This document shows, in pieces, positions 45,483 to 54,076 of a DNA stretch of 64,000 nt. The notes beneath the pieces are model-generated. The model had not been told where the DNA came from, did no database searches, and saw only the letters and a list, made by a program, of their open reading frames with translations. The stretch comes from Palsa-504 sp963742795 (lineage in GTDB: Bacteria > Actinomycetota > Actinomycetes > Streptosporangiales > Streptosporangiaceae): assembly GCA_963742795.1 (NCBI GenBank), contig CAVUNL010000003.1, forward strand, positions 434,001 through 498,000, read 5' to 3'. Position numbers and translations under genes: made by a program. Within the stretch, counting starts at the first letter, position 1; every line of letters starts with the position of its first letter.

Positions 45483-46428
45483 GTGGAACTCGAGATCAGT
45501 GCGGGAGCGGGCATCGAGGCGGAGCTGCGGACGCTGCGCGCAGACGCGCAGCAGCGGGCGGTGACCGAGCACATCCTGGCGCTCGCCGACCAGGCCGGAT
45601 ACGGAGCTGCGCTCATCGACACGGTGGCCCCGGGCCACGCCGAGGCCGTCGTGATCAGCTGGCCGCAGTTCGCGCACATGGTCCGCGCCGCCGCGCGCGG
45701 CTTGTCCCGGCGCGGCCTGCAGCAGGGCGACACGGCGGGGATCTTCGTCGGCGACGCGGTCAGCCACGCGGTGGCGGTGCATGCCGTCCGGGCGGCCGGG
45801 GCCAGCGGCCGCAGCGGTTCGGCCGACGCGGTCCGCGGCGGACATCGCCGCGCAGCTCAATCAGGGCCGGGCCCGGCTGCTGATCACCTCGGCCGACGTC
45901 GCTGACCTGGCCATCCAGGCCGCCGAGCGCTCCTGGGTACGGCAGGTGTTCGCGTTCGGCGAGGCCGAGGGCACCACGCCATTCGATTCCCTGCTGCAGA
46001 CTTCGCAGACTCCGCGGCACGGCCAGCACCAGGCCGACGACACCAGCGGCGCTAACGGCCACGACAGCGCTAACGAGCACAACGGGAGCAACGGCCACAG
46101 CGGCCTGCCGGTACCGGAGCAGGCCCCCGACCTGTCCGGGCTCGCAGCGGACGGGCTAGGGCCGGACCGGGCGGCCCCACAGCTGATCCGCCGACCGGTA
46201 CCCCGGCTGACCCGCCGGGACGTAGTAGTGGCGACCCCGCCCTGCAGCGATCCGGAGGCCTACACGTCGCTGCTGGACCTGGCTCTGGCGGTCGGCGCAA
46301 CCATCGTGGCGGCCCCGCTCGCCCAGGTCGCGGTCGCGGTCGGTGTCTACAAGGGCACCGCCGCGATCGTGCCTCGCGGGACGGAAGTCCCCGGTCTGCC
46401 CGCAGGGCGTGTCCTGGCCGTGGGCTAG
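45483..46428 (+). pseudogene. AMP-binding (acyl-CoA ligase) N-terminal part only, one frame break
   Basis: About 310 codons. The first frame has EAVVISWPQFAHMVRAAARGLSRRGLQQGDTAGIFVGDAVSHAVAVHAVRAAGA, the N-terminal domain of 4-coumarate-CoA-ligase-like enzymes. After a break near 45810 the second frame continues RPTRSAADIAAQLNQGRARLLITSADVADLAIQAAERSWVRQVFAFGEAEG. An Asn/His/Gly-rich linker follows, then a stretch ending LAVG*. The ATP-binding signature (T/S-S/T-G-T-T-G), the hinge and the C-terminal domain are missing, so it cannot be an active ligase. Either a truncated remnant or a non-catalytic relative. Preceded by GCGGGAGG. Confidence 0.65.
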
Positions 46429-46897
46429 AACTCGGGCGAGCGCCGCGGCCATGGCGGCAGGGCGCAAGGCTCGCCCGTTCGCCAATCCACCTGGCACGGA
46501 GGCTGCCGCTGCATAAATTGCCGGAGCTAGGCGCGGCATCGCCCGGATAAGTCGAGAATGTCGTCTTCTTTCCTGACAAAACGCCTGGTTAGATAAGCGT
46601 AACCGGCGCAATCACTGGACTGTCTTCTCCGGCCATGTTGCAATTAAAGCGTGGTATCAGCGGAATACCGGATCCGGCGGAGAGGGGTGATTCTCGGGTA
46701 AGTATTCAGACCCCGTCGCCTGATGTGACTGAGCTTGGTAATTGGCATGTCGGAGCAAGCTATTTAGTTGGCGACGTCGGCCGTGTGCGTCGGGCGGTGG
46801 TCTGCGTGACCTTGCGCGCTGCGGAGCCGAATTGGCTGCGCTGCTAGACCGGCTTACGGCCCCTCATGGCTGAAGGGGATCGGCTCTAGCATGGAGT
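46429..46897. other. Intergenic region, AT-rich in the middle
   Basis: About 470 bases. The stretch 46530-46760 is clearly richer in A and T than its surroundings. A 70-codon open frame at 46635-46847 has no ribosome site and no recognisable motif. CGGCTTACGGCCCC near 46850-46862 and GGGGATCGGCTC close to the next start are plain GC-rich sequence. I find no repeats or attachment sites. Confidence 0.4.
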
Positions 46898-47236
46898 ATG
46901 GACCGTGAGGCGCAGATCCAGGTGATCGAAGAGGACCTCGATGCTCTTCAGGGCATGCCGGTCGACAGCGACCAGTCAGCCCGCGGCGCCCTGACGCAGG
47001 CGATGGTGACGGTGAGGCGCATCAATCAGCTCTTGGCGCAGGCCCAGGCGCAGGCCATGGTGGGAGCCGGAGCGCCCGTGGATGACATCTTGGCCAAGCT
47101 CCGGGAGTGGGTCGGCCGGCTGGTCACCGAGCTTACGCGGATCATCGGGAAGCTGGCGCAGGCCACGTCGTTCTCGATCTCGGTGGGCGCCGCGCTGTCG
47201 GTCACTGTGAACTTCGGGCCGTCCGCCAGCCAGTGA
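46898..47236 (+). CDS. Small hypothetical protein
   Basis: 112 residues. Two helical stretches (IQVIEEDLDALQGM and ALTQAMVTVRRINQLLAQAQAQAM), a second helix pair VDDILAKLREWVGRLVTELTRIIGKLAQA, then a short beta tail SFSISVGAALSVTVNFGP. No family recognised. The mix of amphipathic helix and beta end recalls effector-associated or bacterial NLR partner domains, but that is only an impression. No ribosome site is close; it lies upstream of the IS66 remnant. Confidence 0.5.
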   Translation: MDREAQIQVIEEDLDALQGMPVDSDQSARGALTQAMVTVRRINQLLAQAQAQAMVGAGAPVDDILAKLREWVGRLVTELTRIIGKLAQATSFSISVGAALSVTVNFGPSASQ

Positions 47237-47389
47237 CGGGCTGGCTCGCCATGCGGCGCTGCCGCTGGCCAGATGCCGTGCGAAGTGGCCGGCTGCCGTG
47301 CTCAGTCACACCTGAGGTTAGGTGAGTGCGGTTCGGTGTTGCCGCCTGTGATTCCGGTGGCCGGCCCAGAGTGCCACCTTGATTACGGA

Positions 47390-47705
47390 CGGGATGCCCG
47401 GATGATGGTGGTCTGTGACCGCCAGGCGCGCCGGGATCGCACCTGGCCTGGAGCGCGGATCCCGATCGCACCGTGCCGCATTTCCCGCAGGGGGTGTGCG
47501 TGTGCGGCGCGGACCTGGCCGGCGCCGCGGACCTGGGGGGTCGCCGGCTCCCATCAGGAGGTGGAGATCCCGGAAATGGCCGCGATGGTCATCCAGCATG
47601 ACCTGCACGCGGTGGCCTGCTCGTGCGGGCGGGTGCACCGGGCGCCGGCCCGGCCGGCGCGGGGATGCCCGGGACCGTCACCTACGGGATGGCAAGTCGG
47701 CTCAT
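47390..47705 (+). mobile_element. IS66-family transposase N-terminal remnant
   Basis: Parts in two frames resemble the zinc-finger region of IS66 transposases: CVCGADLAGAADLGVAGSHQEVEIPEMAAMVIQHDLHAVACSCGRVHRA and then GMPGTVTYG, where IS66 proteins show CxCG...VxQ..DIP...QHxL...CxCG...tYG. No start, no catalytic DDE region and no terminal inverted repeats are present. A decayed fragment, interrupted by the cupin gene on the opposite strand. Confidence 0.62.
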
Positions 47706-48124
47706 TCAGGTACGACGCGAATGCGGTAGTGCTCACCGATCTGGTGGCGCTCTTCGTCGTCTGAGGCATTGTTGATCCGGTGGAAGTAGTCTTCGATGCC
47801 GCCTGGGACGGTAATCAGCAGCAGAGTGGCGGGCTGGTCTTTGGCCCAGAACCGGTGCGGGCGCCCGCGGGGCAGGAACACGAAGCTGCCTGCCGGGGCG
47901 TCGAAGGTGTCGCTGCCGCAGCGGATGGATAGTTCGCCGCCGAGCACGTAGAAGCACTCATCTTCCCGGTCATGGACGTGCAGCGGCGGTCTGGCCTCGA
48001 TCGTGGTCTCAAAGACGCTCAGCGCTCCGCCTGTGGAGCGCTGGGATGCCTTCAGGCCGGATCGCCCCGCGATGCCGGCGCTAGGTGGAACGACATAGCC
48101 TGCCAGGAAGTCGGTCATGGACAC
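47702..48124 (-). CDS. Cupin-domain protein
   Basis: 140 residues. A single cupin: PPLHVHDREDECFYVLGGELSIRCGSD (motif 1 with H-x-H...E) and PAGSFVFLPRGRPHRFWAKDQPATLLLITVP (motif 2). The three His and one Glu expected for metal are present in motif 1 and at PRGRPHRF. It ends IEDYFHRINNASDDEERHQIGEHYRIRVVPE, as in many stand-alone cupins. Start ATG 48124 or 48118. Function unknown; no operon partner. Confidence 0.8.
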   Translation of the reverse strand: MSMTDFLAGYVVPPSAGIAGRSGLKASQRSTGGALSVFETTIEARPPLHVHDREDECFYVLGGELSIRCGSDTFDAPAGSFVFLPRGRPHRFWAKDQPATLLLITVPGGIEDYFHRINNASDDEERHQIGEHYRIRVVPE

Positions 48125-48174
48125 ATGATGACCCCGGACGTGGCCCCTTGGGTGCTGGGATTCTTAGTGGCTGG

Positions 48175-48579
48175 CTAGAGCATCAGGATGAGCATGTAGC
48201 GCATGGTGATGGCCATGGCGATCTTGTAGCAGGCCAGGAGCCGACCGGCAGGACCATGCACACCATGGCGGCGCATTCGACGGCGTGGGCGGCCGGGTGC
48301 GCGCAGCGTGCGCTGGGCCGGCGGCCAACGCGGATGGCCTGCCAGGCGAACCACGCTGCCGCGACGAACACCGCGCGCCAGGCGGCGCCAGGAATGGGGG
48401 TCAGCCGCGGCTCGAACATCCCGGCCATCGCGACGCCCATCAGGATATGCAGTCCGTCGGTGGCGACTCCGGTGTCCCTGCCCCCGCAGGCGGGAGACGG
48501 CCAGGCGGCCTGCGCAGTAGACCGCGATTATGATCATGAGCACCGCGAGGCCGCCCGCGAGCCAGGCCGGGCCGGTCAT
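48175..48579 (-). pseudogene. DUF5134-like membrane protein, two frame breaks
   Basis: From ATG 48579 the first frame gives MTGPAWLAGGLAVLMIIIAVYCAGRLAV, a first membrane helix; the second, TDGLHILMGVAMAGMFEPRLTPIPGAAWRAVFVAAAWFAWQAI and HAVECAAMVCMVLPVG; the third closes IAMAITMRYMLILML. These are the helices of DUF5134, a five-helix actinobacterial family. Breaks near 48510 and 48240. A second, intact DUF5134 gene lies at 58744-59550 with the same MGVxMAFMLLIMI-type ending. It is divergent from the P-type ATPase. Confidence 0.68.
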
Positions 48580-48696
48580 GACGGCGTCTCCCGGGCCGAG
48601 GGGTCGGGGGCTGCGCATGACGGTGTAGATTTCCGGGTGCGGCGGCTATCCGCCGCGGCCAAGCTGCCGGTGGTCCCGCTGGGAGGCAAAGGCTCG

Positions 48697-51072
48697 ATGT
48701 CGGCTGCGATTACCGGTACTGCGTCAGCGCCGGGGTTGAGGGAGGTTCAGCTCTCGATCCGGGGGATGACGTGCGCGGCGTGTGCAGCGCGGGTGGAGAA
48801 GAAACTCAGCGCGCTGGACGAAGTCTCGGCGGCGGTGAATTTCGCGACCGGGACGGCCACGGTTACCGTGCCGGCGTCGGTGCCGGTGGCGCGGCTGATC
48901 GAGGCGGTCGAGCATGCGGGTTACGGCGCTGACCTGGCCCGGCCTCCGGCTGGCGCCGGCGGGCCAGCTGATCCAGGCGGGGCCGGGGCGGACGCGGCCC
49001 GCGTGGCCTACCTGCGGCGGCGGCTGATCGTGGCGCTGGTGTTCTTCGTCCCGCTCAGTGACTTGTCGGTGCTGCTGTCGCTGTTCCCGTGGGCGAGGTT
49101 CCCGGGCTGGCAGTGGGTCCTGATCGCGTTGGCCGTGCCGGTCGCGGGGTGGGCGGCGTGGCCGTTCCACCAGGCGGCGCTGAAGAACGCCCGGCACGGC
49201 GCCGCGTCGATGGACACCCTGGTGTCGCTGGGCATCGCGGCGGCGTGCGGCTGGTCGGTGTATGCGATGTTCGTGCTGGACCGCGGGCAGGCCCGGGTCA
49301 GTGCGCGGCAGTTGCTGCTGCACGCCTCCGGCGGCGGGATCTACCTGGAGGTCGCCGCGTCGGTGACCACGTTCTTGCTGGCCGGGCGATGGTATGAGGC
49401 CCGGGCGCGGCGTGACGCCGGGGACGCGATGCGGGAGCTGGCCGCCGCCGGGGCGCGGGAGGCCAGCGTCCTGGACCGGGACGGGACCGAGCGGCGGATC
49501 CCGGCCGGGCAGCTGCGCCCGGGCGACCGGGTGGTGGTCCGGCCCGGGGAGGTGATTGCCGCCGACGGCGTGGTGGAGTTCGGCGAGTCCGCCGTGGACA
49601 CCAGCGTGATGACCGGGGAATCGGTGCCCGCCGAGGCCACCGAGGGCAGCGCGGTCACCGCCGGCACCATGGTGGTGAGCGGCCGACTGATCATCGGCGC
49701 CGCGAAGACCGGCGAGGACACCCAGCTCGCGCACCTAATCGCCCTGGTCGAGCACGCGCAGGCCGACAAGTCACGCGTGCAGCGGCTCGCCGACCGGATC
49801 TGCGGCGTGTTCGTCCCGGTGGTGCTGGCCGCGGCCGCGCTGACGCTGGCCGGGTGGCTCGCCGCCGGGAGCTCGGCCGAACCGGCGGTCAGCGCCGCGC
49901 TGGCCGTGCTGATCATCGCCTGCCCGTGCGCGCTGGGGCTGGCGACCCCGGCCGCCCTGGTGGTGGCCTGCGGGCGGGGCGCGCAGCTGGGCATCTTCAT
50001 TAAGGGCTACCCGGCGCTGGAGACCTCCCGGTCGGTGGACACCGTGGTGCTGGACAAGACCGGGACGCTTACCACCGGGACGATGACGGTGACCGGAGTC
50101 CAGCCCGCGGCCGGGACCAGCCGCGCCGTGCTGTTGCGGCGCCTCGGCGGGGTCGAGGACGCTTCCGGCCACCCGGTCGCCGCCGCGGTTAGCGCCGCCG
50201 CGCGAGCCGACCTGGGGGACCTGCCACGAGCCGGCGGCTTCGAGTCGCTGCCCGGCCTGGGCGTGCGGGGCGTGGTCGACGGCCAGGAGGTGATCGCCGG
50301 GCGGGATACGCTGTTCCGCGAGCGCGGCATCGCGATCCCCGCGGACCTGGCAGGCCAGTGCGCGGAGTGGGGGCGCGCGGGCCACACGGTGGTGCTGGCC
50401 GGCTGGGACGGCCAGGCCCGCGGCGCGGTCGCGGTCGCCGACACGGTCAAGGCCTCCGCCGCCGCGGCGGTCGCCGGGCTGCGCGGGCTGGGCCTGCGCA
50501 CGGTACTGCTGACCGGGGACAGCGAGGCCGTCGCCCAGGCGGTCGCGGCGCAGACCGGGGTCGATGAGGTGATCGCCGGCGCGCTGCCCGACCGCAAGGT
50601 CGCGGTGATCAGGGAGCTGCAGGCCGGGGGCCGCCGGGTGGCCATGGCGGGGGACGGGGTCAATGACGGGCCCGCGCTGGCCGCCGCCGACCTGGGGCTG
50701 GCGCTCGGGACGGGCACCGACGTCGCGCTTAGCGCCGCCGATCTGATCTTGCTGCGGGACGACCTGGGCGTAATCCCGGACGCGATCCGACTGGCCCGGG
50801 CCACGCTGGCGACCATCCGGCGCAACCTGGCCTGGGCGTTCGGCTATAACATCGTCGCGATCCCGCTGGCCGCCGCCGGGTTCCTCAACCCACTGATCGC
50901 CGGGGCGGCGATGGCGGCGTCTTCGGTGTTCGTGGTGGCCAGCAGCATCCGGCTGCGGCGGTTCGGGATCGCGGGCCCGCCCGGCCACAGCCGACGGCTC
51001 GCCGCGCCAGCCCGCGGTTCCGTCGCGGGCGGCACCGAGCCGGACGAGGAAGGATTGCCATGCCCGGGATGA
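48697..51072 (+). CDS. Copper-type P1B ATPase
   Basis: 791 residues from ATG 48697 (GGGAGG upstream). An N-terminal HMA domain has GMTCAACAARVEKKL, the CxxC metal site; then TM helices, TGES phosphatase motif in MTGESVPAE, the intramembrane CPC in IIACPCALGLATPAAL, DKTGTLTTG with the phosphorylated Asp, and the hinge GDGVNDGPALAAADL. CPC plus Cys HMA mark Cu+ (or Ag+) export. The ATP-binding HP motif is in DASGHPVAAAV. First gene of a three-gene operon; the next start lies 13 bases inside its end. Confidence 0.92.
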   Translation: MSAAITGTASAPGLREVQLSIRGMTCAACAARVEKKLSALDEVSAAVNFATGTATVTVPASVPVARLIEAVEHAGYGADLARPPAGAGGPADPGGAGADAARVAYLRRRLIVALVFFVPLSDLSVLLSLFPWARFPGWQWVLIALAVPVAGWAAWPFHQAALKNARHGAASMDTLVSLGIAAACGWSVYAMFVLDRGQARVSARQLLLHASGGGIYLEVAASVTTFLLAGRWYEARARRDAGDAMRELAAAGAREASVLDRDGTERRIPAGQLRPGDRVVVRPGEVIAADGVVEFGESAVDTSVMTGESVPAEATEGSAVTAGTMVVSGRLIIGAAKTGEDTQLAHLIALVEHAQADKSRVQRLADRICGVFVPVVLAAAALTLAGWLAAGSSAEPAVSAALAVLIIACPCALGLATPAALVVACGRGAQLGIFIKGYPALETSRSVDTVVLDKTGTLTTGTMTVTGVQPAAGTSRAVLLRRLGGVEDASGHPVAAAVSAAARADLGDLPRAGGFESLPGLGVRGVVDGQEVIAGRDTLFRERGIAIPADLAGQCAEWGRAGHTVVLAGWDGQARGAVAVADTVKASAAAAVAGLRGLGLRTVLLTGDSEAVAQAVAAQTGVDEVIAGALPDRKVAVIRELQAGGRRVAMAGDGVNDGPALAAADLGLALGTGTDVALSAADLILLRDDLGVIPDAIRLARATLATIRRNLAWAFGYNIVAIPLAAAGFLNPLIAGAAMAASSVFVVASSIRLRRFGIAGPPGHSRRLAAPARGSVAGGTEPDEEGLPCPG

Positions 51073-52913
51073 ACTCCGGAATCGATGTCAGCGACCCGAC
51101 CGTGGTGGCCGCGTTCAAGGCCGCGCTGGTGCACCAGGGGCTGATCGCGCTGCTGATCTTCGCTCTGCTCGGGCTGTCCTGGGTGACCGTCAGGACTTGG
51201 ACGCCGATGGGGGCAGCGTCCGGGACGCGCGGCCCGGTCCTGGCCGAGCCTGCCTGGCGGCGGCTGCTGCGGATCGGCTTCGGCCTGATATGGATCTTGG
51301 ACGGGATCTTGCAGGCTCAGCCGAAGATGGCGATCGGGCTGCCGTCGCAGGTCATTGAGCCGATCGCGGCCAGCTCGCCGCGGTGGGTGCAGCAGGTAGT
51401 GAACTGGGCCGGGACGAACTGGTCGTATCACCCGATGCAGGCCGGCGCGTCGGCGGTGTGGATCCAGGTCGGGATCGGCGTCTGGCTGCTGGTCGCGGCG
51501 CGGGGCCCGCTGTCCCGCCTAGCCGGGCTGGTCAGCGTCGGCTGGGGCCTGGTGGTCTGGGTGTTCGGCGAGTCGTTCGGCGGGATCTTCGCCCCCGGCC
51601 TGACCTGGCTGTTCGGCGCGCCGGGCGCGGTGCTCATCTACGCGGTCGCCGGGGCCCTGATCGCGCTGCCCGAGGGGGCCTGGCGCTCCCGGCGGCTGGG
51701 TCGGCTGATCATGGCCGGCCTCGGGCTGTTCCTGGTCGGCATGGCGGTGCTGCAGGCCTGGCCAGGCCGGGGGTTCTGGCAGGGAGCCTCGCACGGCCAG
51801 CCCGGCACCCTGGCCGGCATGACCCAGACAATGGCCGGCACGTCACAGCCCGGGTTCCTGGCCGCCTGGATCAACGCCTTCACCACCTTCGACGAGGCGC
51901 ACGGGTTCGCGGTAAACCTGGTCGTCGTGGTCGTGCTCGCCGTCACCGGCGCCGCGTTCCTCAGCGGCCGGCCGGGGCTGATCCGCCCGGTCCTGATCGG
52001 CTTCACCGTACTGTGCCTGGCGGACTGGGTGCTGATCGAAGACCTGGGATTCCTCGGCGGGCTCGGCACCGACCCCAACAGCATGGTCCCCTTCGTGCTT
52101 ATGGCCGCCGCCGGTTACCTGGCCCTGGTCCGCGGTCCGGTCGAAGCGGCAGAACCTGCCGCGGCCCGAGCAGCGGGGCCTGGCTGGCGGGACCGGGTCC
52201 GGCTCGCCCTGGACGGGGTCCGGCCGCAGGCCGTGCGCCGGTCGGTCGCGGCCGCGAGCATCCAGTCCGTCGCCTCGGTCGGGGCGGTCGGGCTGATCGT
52301 CCTGGGGGCCGCACCAATGGCCACCGCACAGGCCAGCCCGGTCGCCGACACCATCTTGGCGGAGTCGATCAACGGCGCCAGCACCCCGGTCAACTTCCCG
52401 GCCCCGGCCTTCAGCCTCACCAGCCAGGACGGCCGGGCCGTGACACTGGCGAGCCTGCACGGCAAGGTAGTGCTCCTGACCTTCCTGGACGACACGTGCT
52501 CGGTGGACTGCCCGCTGATCGCGCAGGAGTTCCGCCAGGCCGGGCAGCTGCTGTCCGCCGACACCGGGCAGGTCGAGCTCGTCGCGATCAACTACAACCC
52601 CATCAACACCCAGGTCAGCTACATCCAGGCCTTCGACCGGCAGGAAGGCCTGGTCGGCATCCCGAACTGGCTCTACCTGACCGGCACCCTCGCCCAGCTC
52701 CAGCCGGTCTGGCAGCATTACGCCATCGCCCCGCCGGAGATGTTGCCGGCCGGGTCGATGGTCGGGCACGGGGACTACGCGTTCGTCATCGACCAGTCCG
52801 GCCGCATGCGCCAGGAACTGGACTTCGACACCGGCCCGGGCACGCAGGCTACCAAATCGTCGTTCGCCGCGCAGCTGACCGACGCCGCTCAGCAGCTGCT
52901 GGGGCACTCATGA
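51060..52913 (+). CDS. Polytopic membrane domain fused to a Sco1/SenC copper chaperone
   Basis: 617 residues. Residues about 18-375 hold eight or so membrane helices (from LIALLIFALLGLSWVTV through LAGLVSVGWGLVVWVFGESFGGIFAP to VPFVLMAAAGYLAL). A further hydrophobic helix (SVASVGAVGLIVLGAAPMATAQ) leads into an extracytoplasmic Sco domain: FPAPAFSLTSQDGRAVTLASLHGKVVLLTFLDDTCSVDCPLIAQEF, with the CxxxC copper pair, and the His in VGHGDYAFVID. Sco proteins deliver Cu to cytochrome c oxidase Cu-A. The membrane domain closely parallels the protein at 59547-60566, which lacks Sco. ATG at 51060 follows GAGGAAGG and overlaps the ATPase end. Confidence 0.85.
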   Translation: MPGMNSGIDVSDPTVVAAFKAALVHQGLIALLIFALLGLSWVTVRTWTPMGAASGTRGPVLAEPAWRRLLRIGFGLIWILDGILQAQPKMAIGLPSQVIEPIAASSPRWVQQVVNWAGTNWSYHPMQAGASAVWIQVGIGVWLLVAARGPLSRLAGLVSVGWGLVVWVFGESFGGIFAPGLTWLFGAPGAVLIYAVAGALIALPEGAWRSRRLGRLIMAGLGLFLVGMAVLQAWPGRGFWQGASHGQPGTLAGMTQTMAGTSQPGFLAAWINAFTTFDEAHGFAVNLVVVVVLAVTGAAFLSGRPGLIRPVLIGFTVLCLADWVLIEDLGFLGGLGTDPNSMVPFVLMAAAGYLALVRGPVEAAEPAAARAAGPGWRDRVRLALDGVRPQAVRRSVAAASIQSVASVGAVGLIVLGAAPMATAQASPVADTILAESINGASTPVNFPAPAFSLTSQDGRAVTLASLHGKVVLLTFLDDTCSVDCPLIAQEFRQAGQLLSADTGQVELVAINYNPINTQVSYIQAFDRQEGLVGIPNWLYLTGTLAQLQPVWQHYAIAPPEMLPAGSMVGHGDYAFVIDQSGRMRQELDFDTGPGTQATKSSFAAQLTDAAQQLLGHS

Positions 52914-54076
52914 GCAGGCACGCCCGCCCGGCCGCCGCATTGGCCCTAGCCGCCGCGGCGCTCCTGGCGGGCTGCGGCAGCCCGGCCCCCAACGTGCCCG
53001 GCCCTGCGGCCGAGGCGCCGCCGGGCGGGGCGCCGTTCCTGGCCACGTCCATGGTCACCTCGGCCGGCACCTGGGCCGTGGCGGTGATGGGCGGCTCGGT
53101 CGCCACGAACGACAACTTCTGGCAGCTCTTCGCCCGCCCGGCCGGCAGCCCGCAATGGAAGCTGGTCACCCCGCCCGGGACAGCTGACAACGGCGGCCTG
53201 GTCCTAGCCGACGCCGGCAGGTCGCTGATCACCGGGTTCCGGCCCAGCCAGTACCTGACCTACACGCCGCTGACCATCACCCGCAACGCCGGCCAGGCCT
53301 GGTCATCGACCGGCCCGCTGGACGGGGCTCTGGCCGACGTCCCAGACGCCCTGTCCGCCGCATCCGCCACCGGGAACCTGCTCGCCTTGCTCACCGACGG
53401 CACCGCCGAGCTGGCCGCACCCGGCTACGCCAACTGGATGACCGTCGCTACCCAGCGGTCCCTCGCAGCGACGCCCCCGGGACGTAGCTGCGGGCTGCAG
53501 AACCTCACCGCCGCCGCGTTCAGCCCGTCCGGGCAGCCGCTGCTCGGCGGCACGTGCAGCCACCCAGGAACCGCGGGCATCTTCGCCGACACCGGCGGAA
53601 CCTGGCACGCAGCAGGACCCGCACTGCCCGCCGCCCTGGCCAGCCAGCAAGTCCAGGTGCTCCGGCTGACCAGCACGGCCACCAGCACCATCGCACTGCT
53701 CGCCGCGGGCACCGGGCCAGCCGCCAGTCTGCTCGCCGCCTGGTCCTCAGACAGCGGCAGCCACTGGATCCTGTCACCTCTGCTCCGGCTGAACGGCGCG
53801 GCGCTGAGCTCGGCATCCTTCGGGCCGAGCGACACAACCGCGATCGTGCTCAACGACGGCCGCGGCCAGGCCGTGGCCTGCCCCGGAGCCCCGTGGCGGG
53901 CACTGCCCGCGCTGCCACCAGGCACCGCGACGCTGGCCGCCGGCCCTGCGGGCGCACTCCAAGCGCTGGCCGTCGATCGCACCAAGATGACCGTCTGGCA
54001 GCTCGTGCCCGGATCCGCCGCATGGGCCAAGGCGCAGTCCATCAACGTCCCCATCCAGTTCGGCTCCTCAAGCTGA
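52910..54076 (+). CDS. Secreted lipoprotein, beta-propeller-like
   Basis: 388 residues. Signal peptide with lipobox LLAGC (Cys about 21). The mature part repeats short blades of about 45-55 residues with Ser/Thr-Gly-Gly turns: WKLVTPPGTADNGGLVLADAG, ITRNAGQAWSSTGPLDGAL, IFADTGGTWHAAGPAL and SDSGSHWILSPL, as in BNR/sialidase-like or photosynthesis-stability-type propellers. The start ATG overlaps the stop of the Sco fusion by four bases. A role in extracytoplasmic metal or oxidase assembly is suggested only by the operon. Confidence 0.72.
   Translation: MSRHARPAAALALAAAALLAGCGSPAPNVPGPAAEAPPGGAPFLATSMVTSAGTWAVAVMGGSVATNDNFWQLFARPAGSPQWKLVTPPGTADNGGLVLADAGRSLITGFRPSQYLTYTPLTITRNAGQAWSSTGPLDGALADVPDALSAASATGNLLALLTDGTAELAAPGYANWMTVATQRSLAATPPGRSCGLQNLTAAAFSPSGQPLLGGTCSHPGTAGIFADTGGTWHAAGPALPAALASQQVQVLRLTSTATSTIALLAAGTGPAASLLAAWSSDSGSHWILSPLLRLNGAALSSASFGPSDTTAIVLNDGRGQAVACPGAPWRALPALPPGTATLAAGPAGALQALAVDRTKMTVWQLVPGSAAWAKAQSINVPIQFGSSS

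Noticed and set aside
46635..46847. A 70-codon open frame in the AT-rich gap
   Set aside because: No ribosome site, atypical codon use and no motif; not supported as a gene.
48085..48696. N-terminal extension of the first copper ATPase to 995 residues
   Set aside because: The extra 204 residues are antisense to the DUF5134 gene, look like shadow translation, and the ATG at 48697 has GGAGG and leads directly into the HMA domain.
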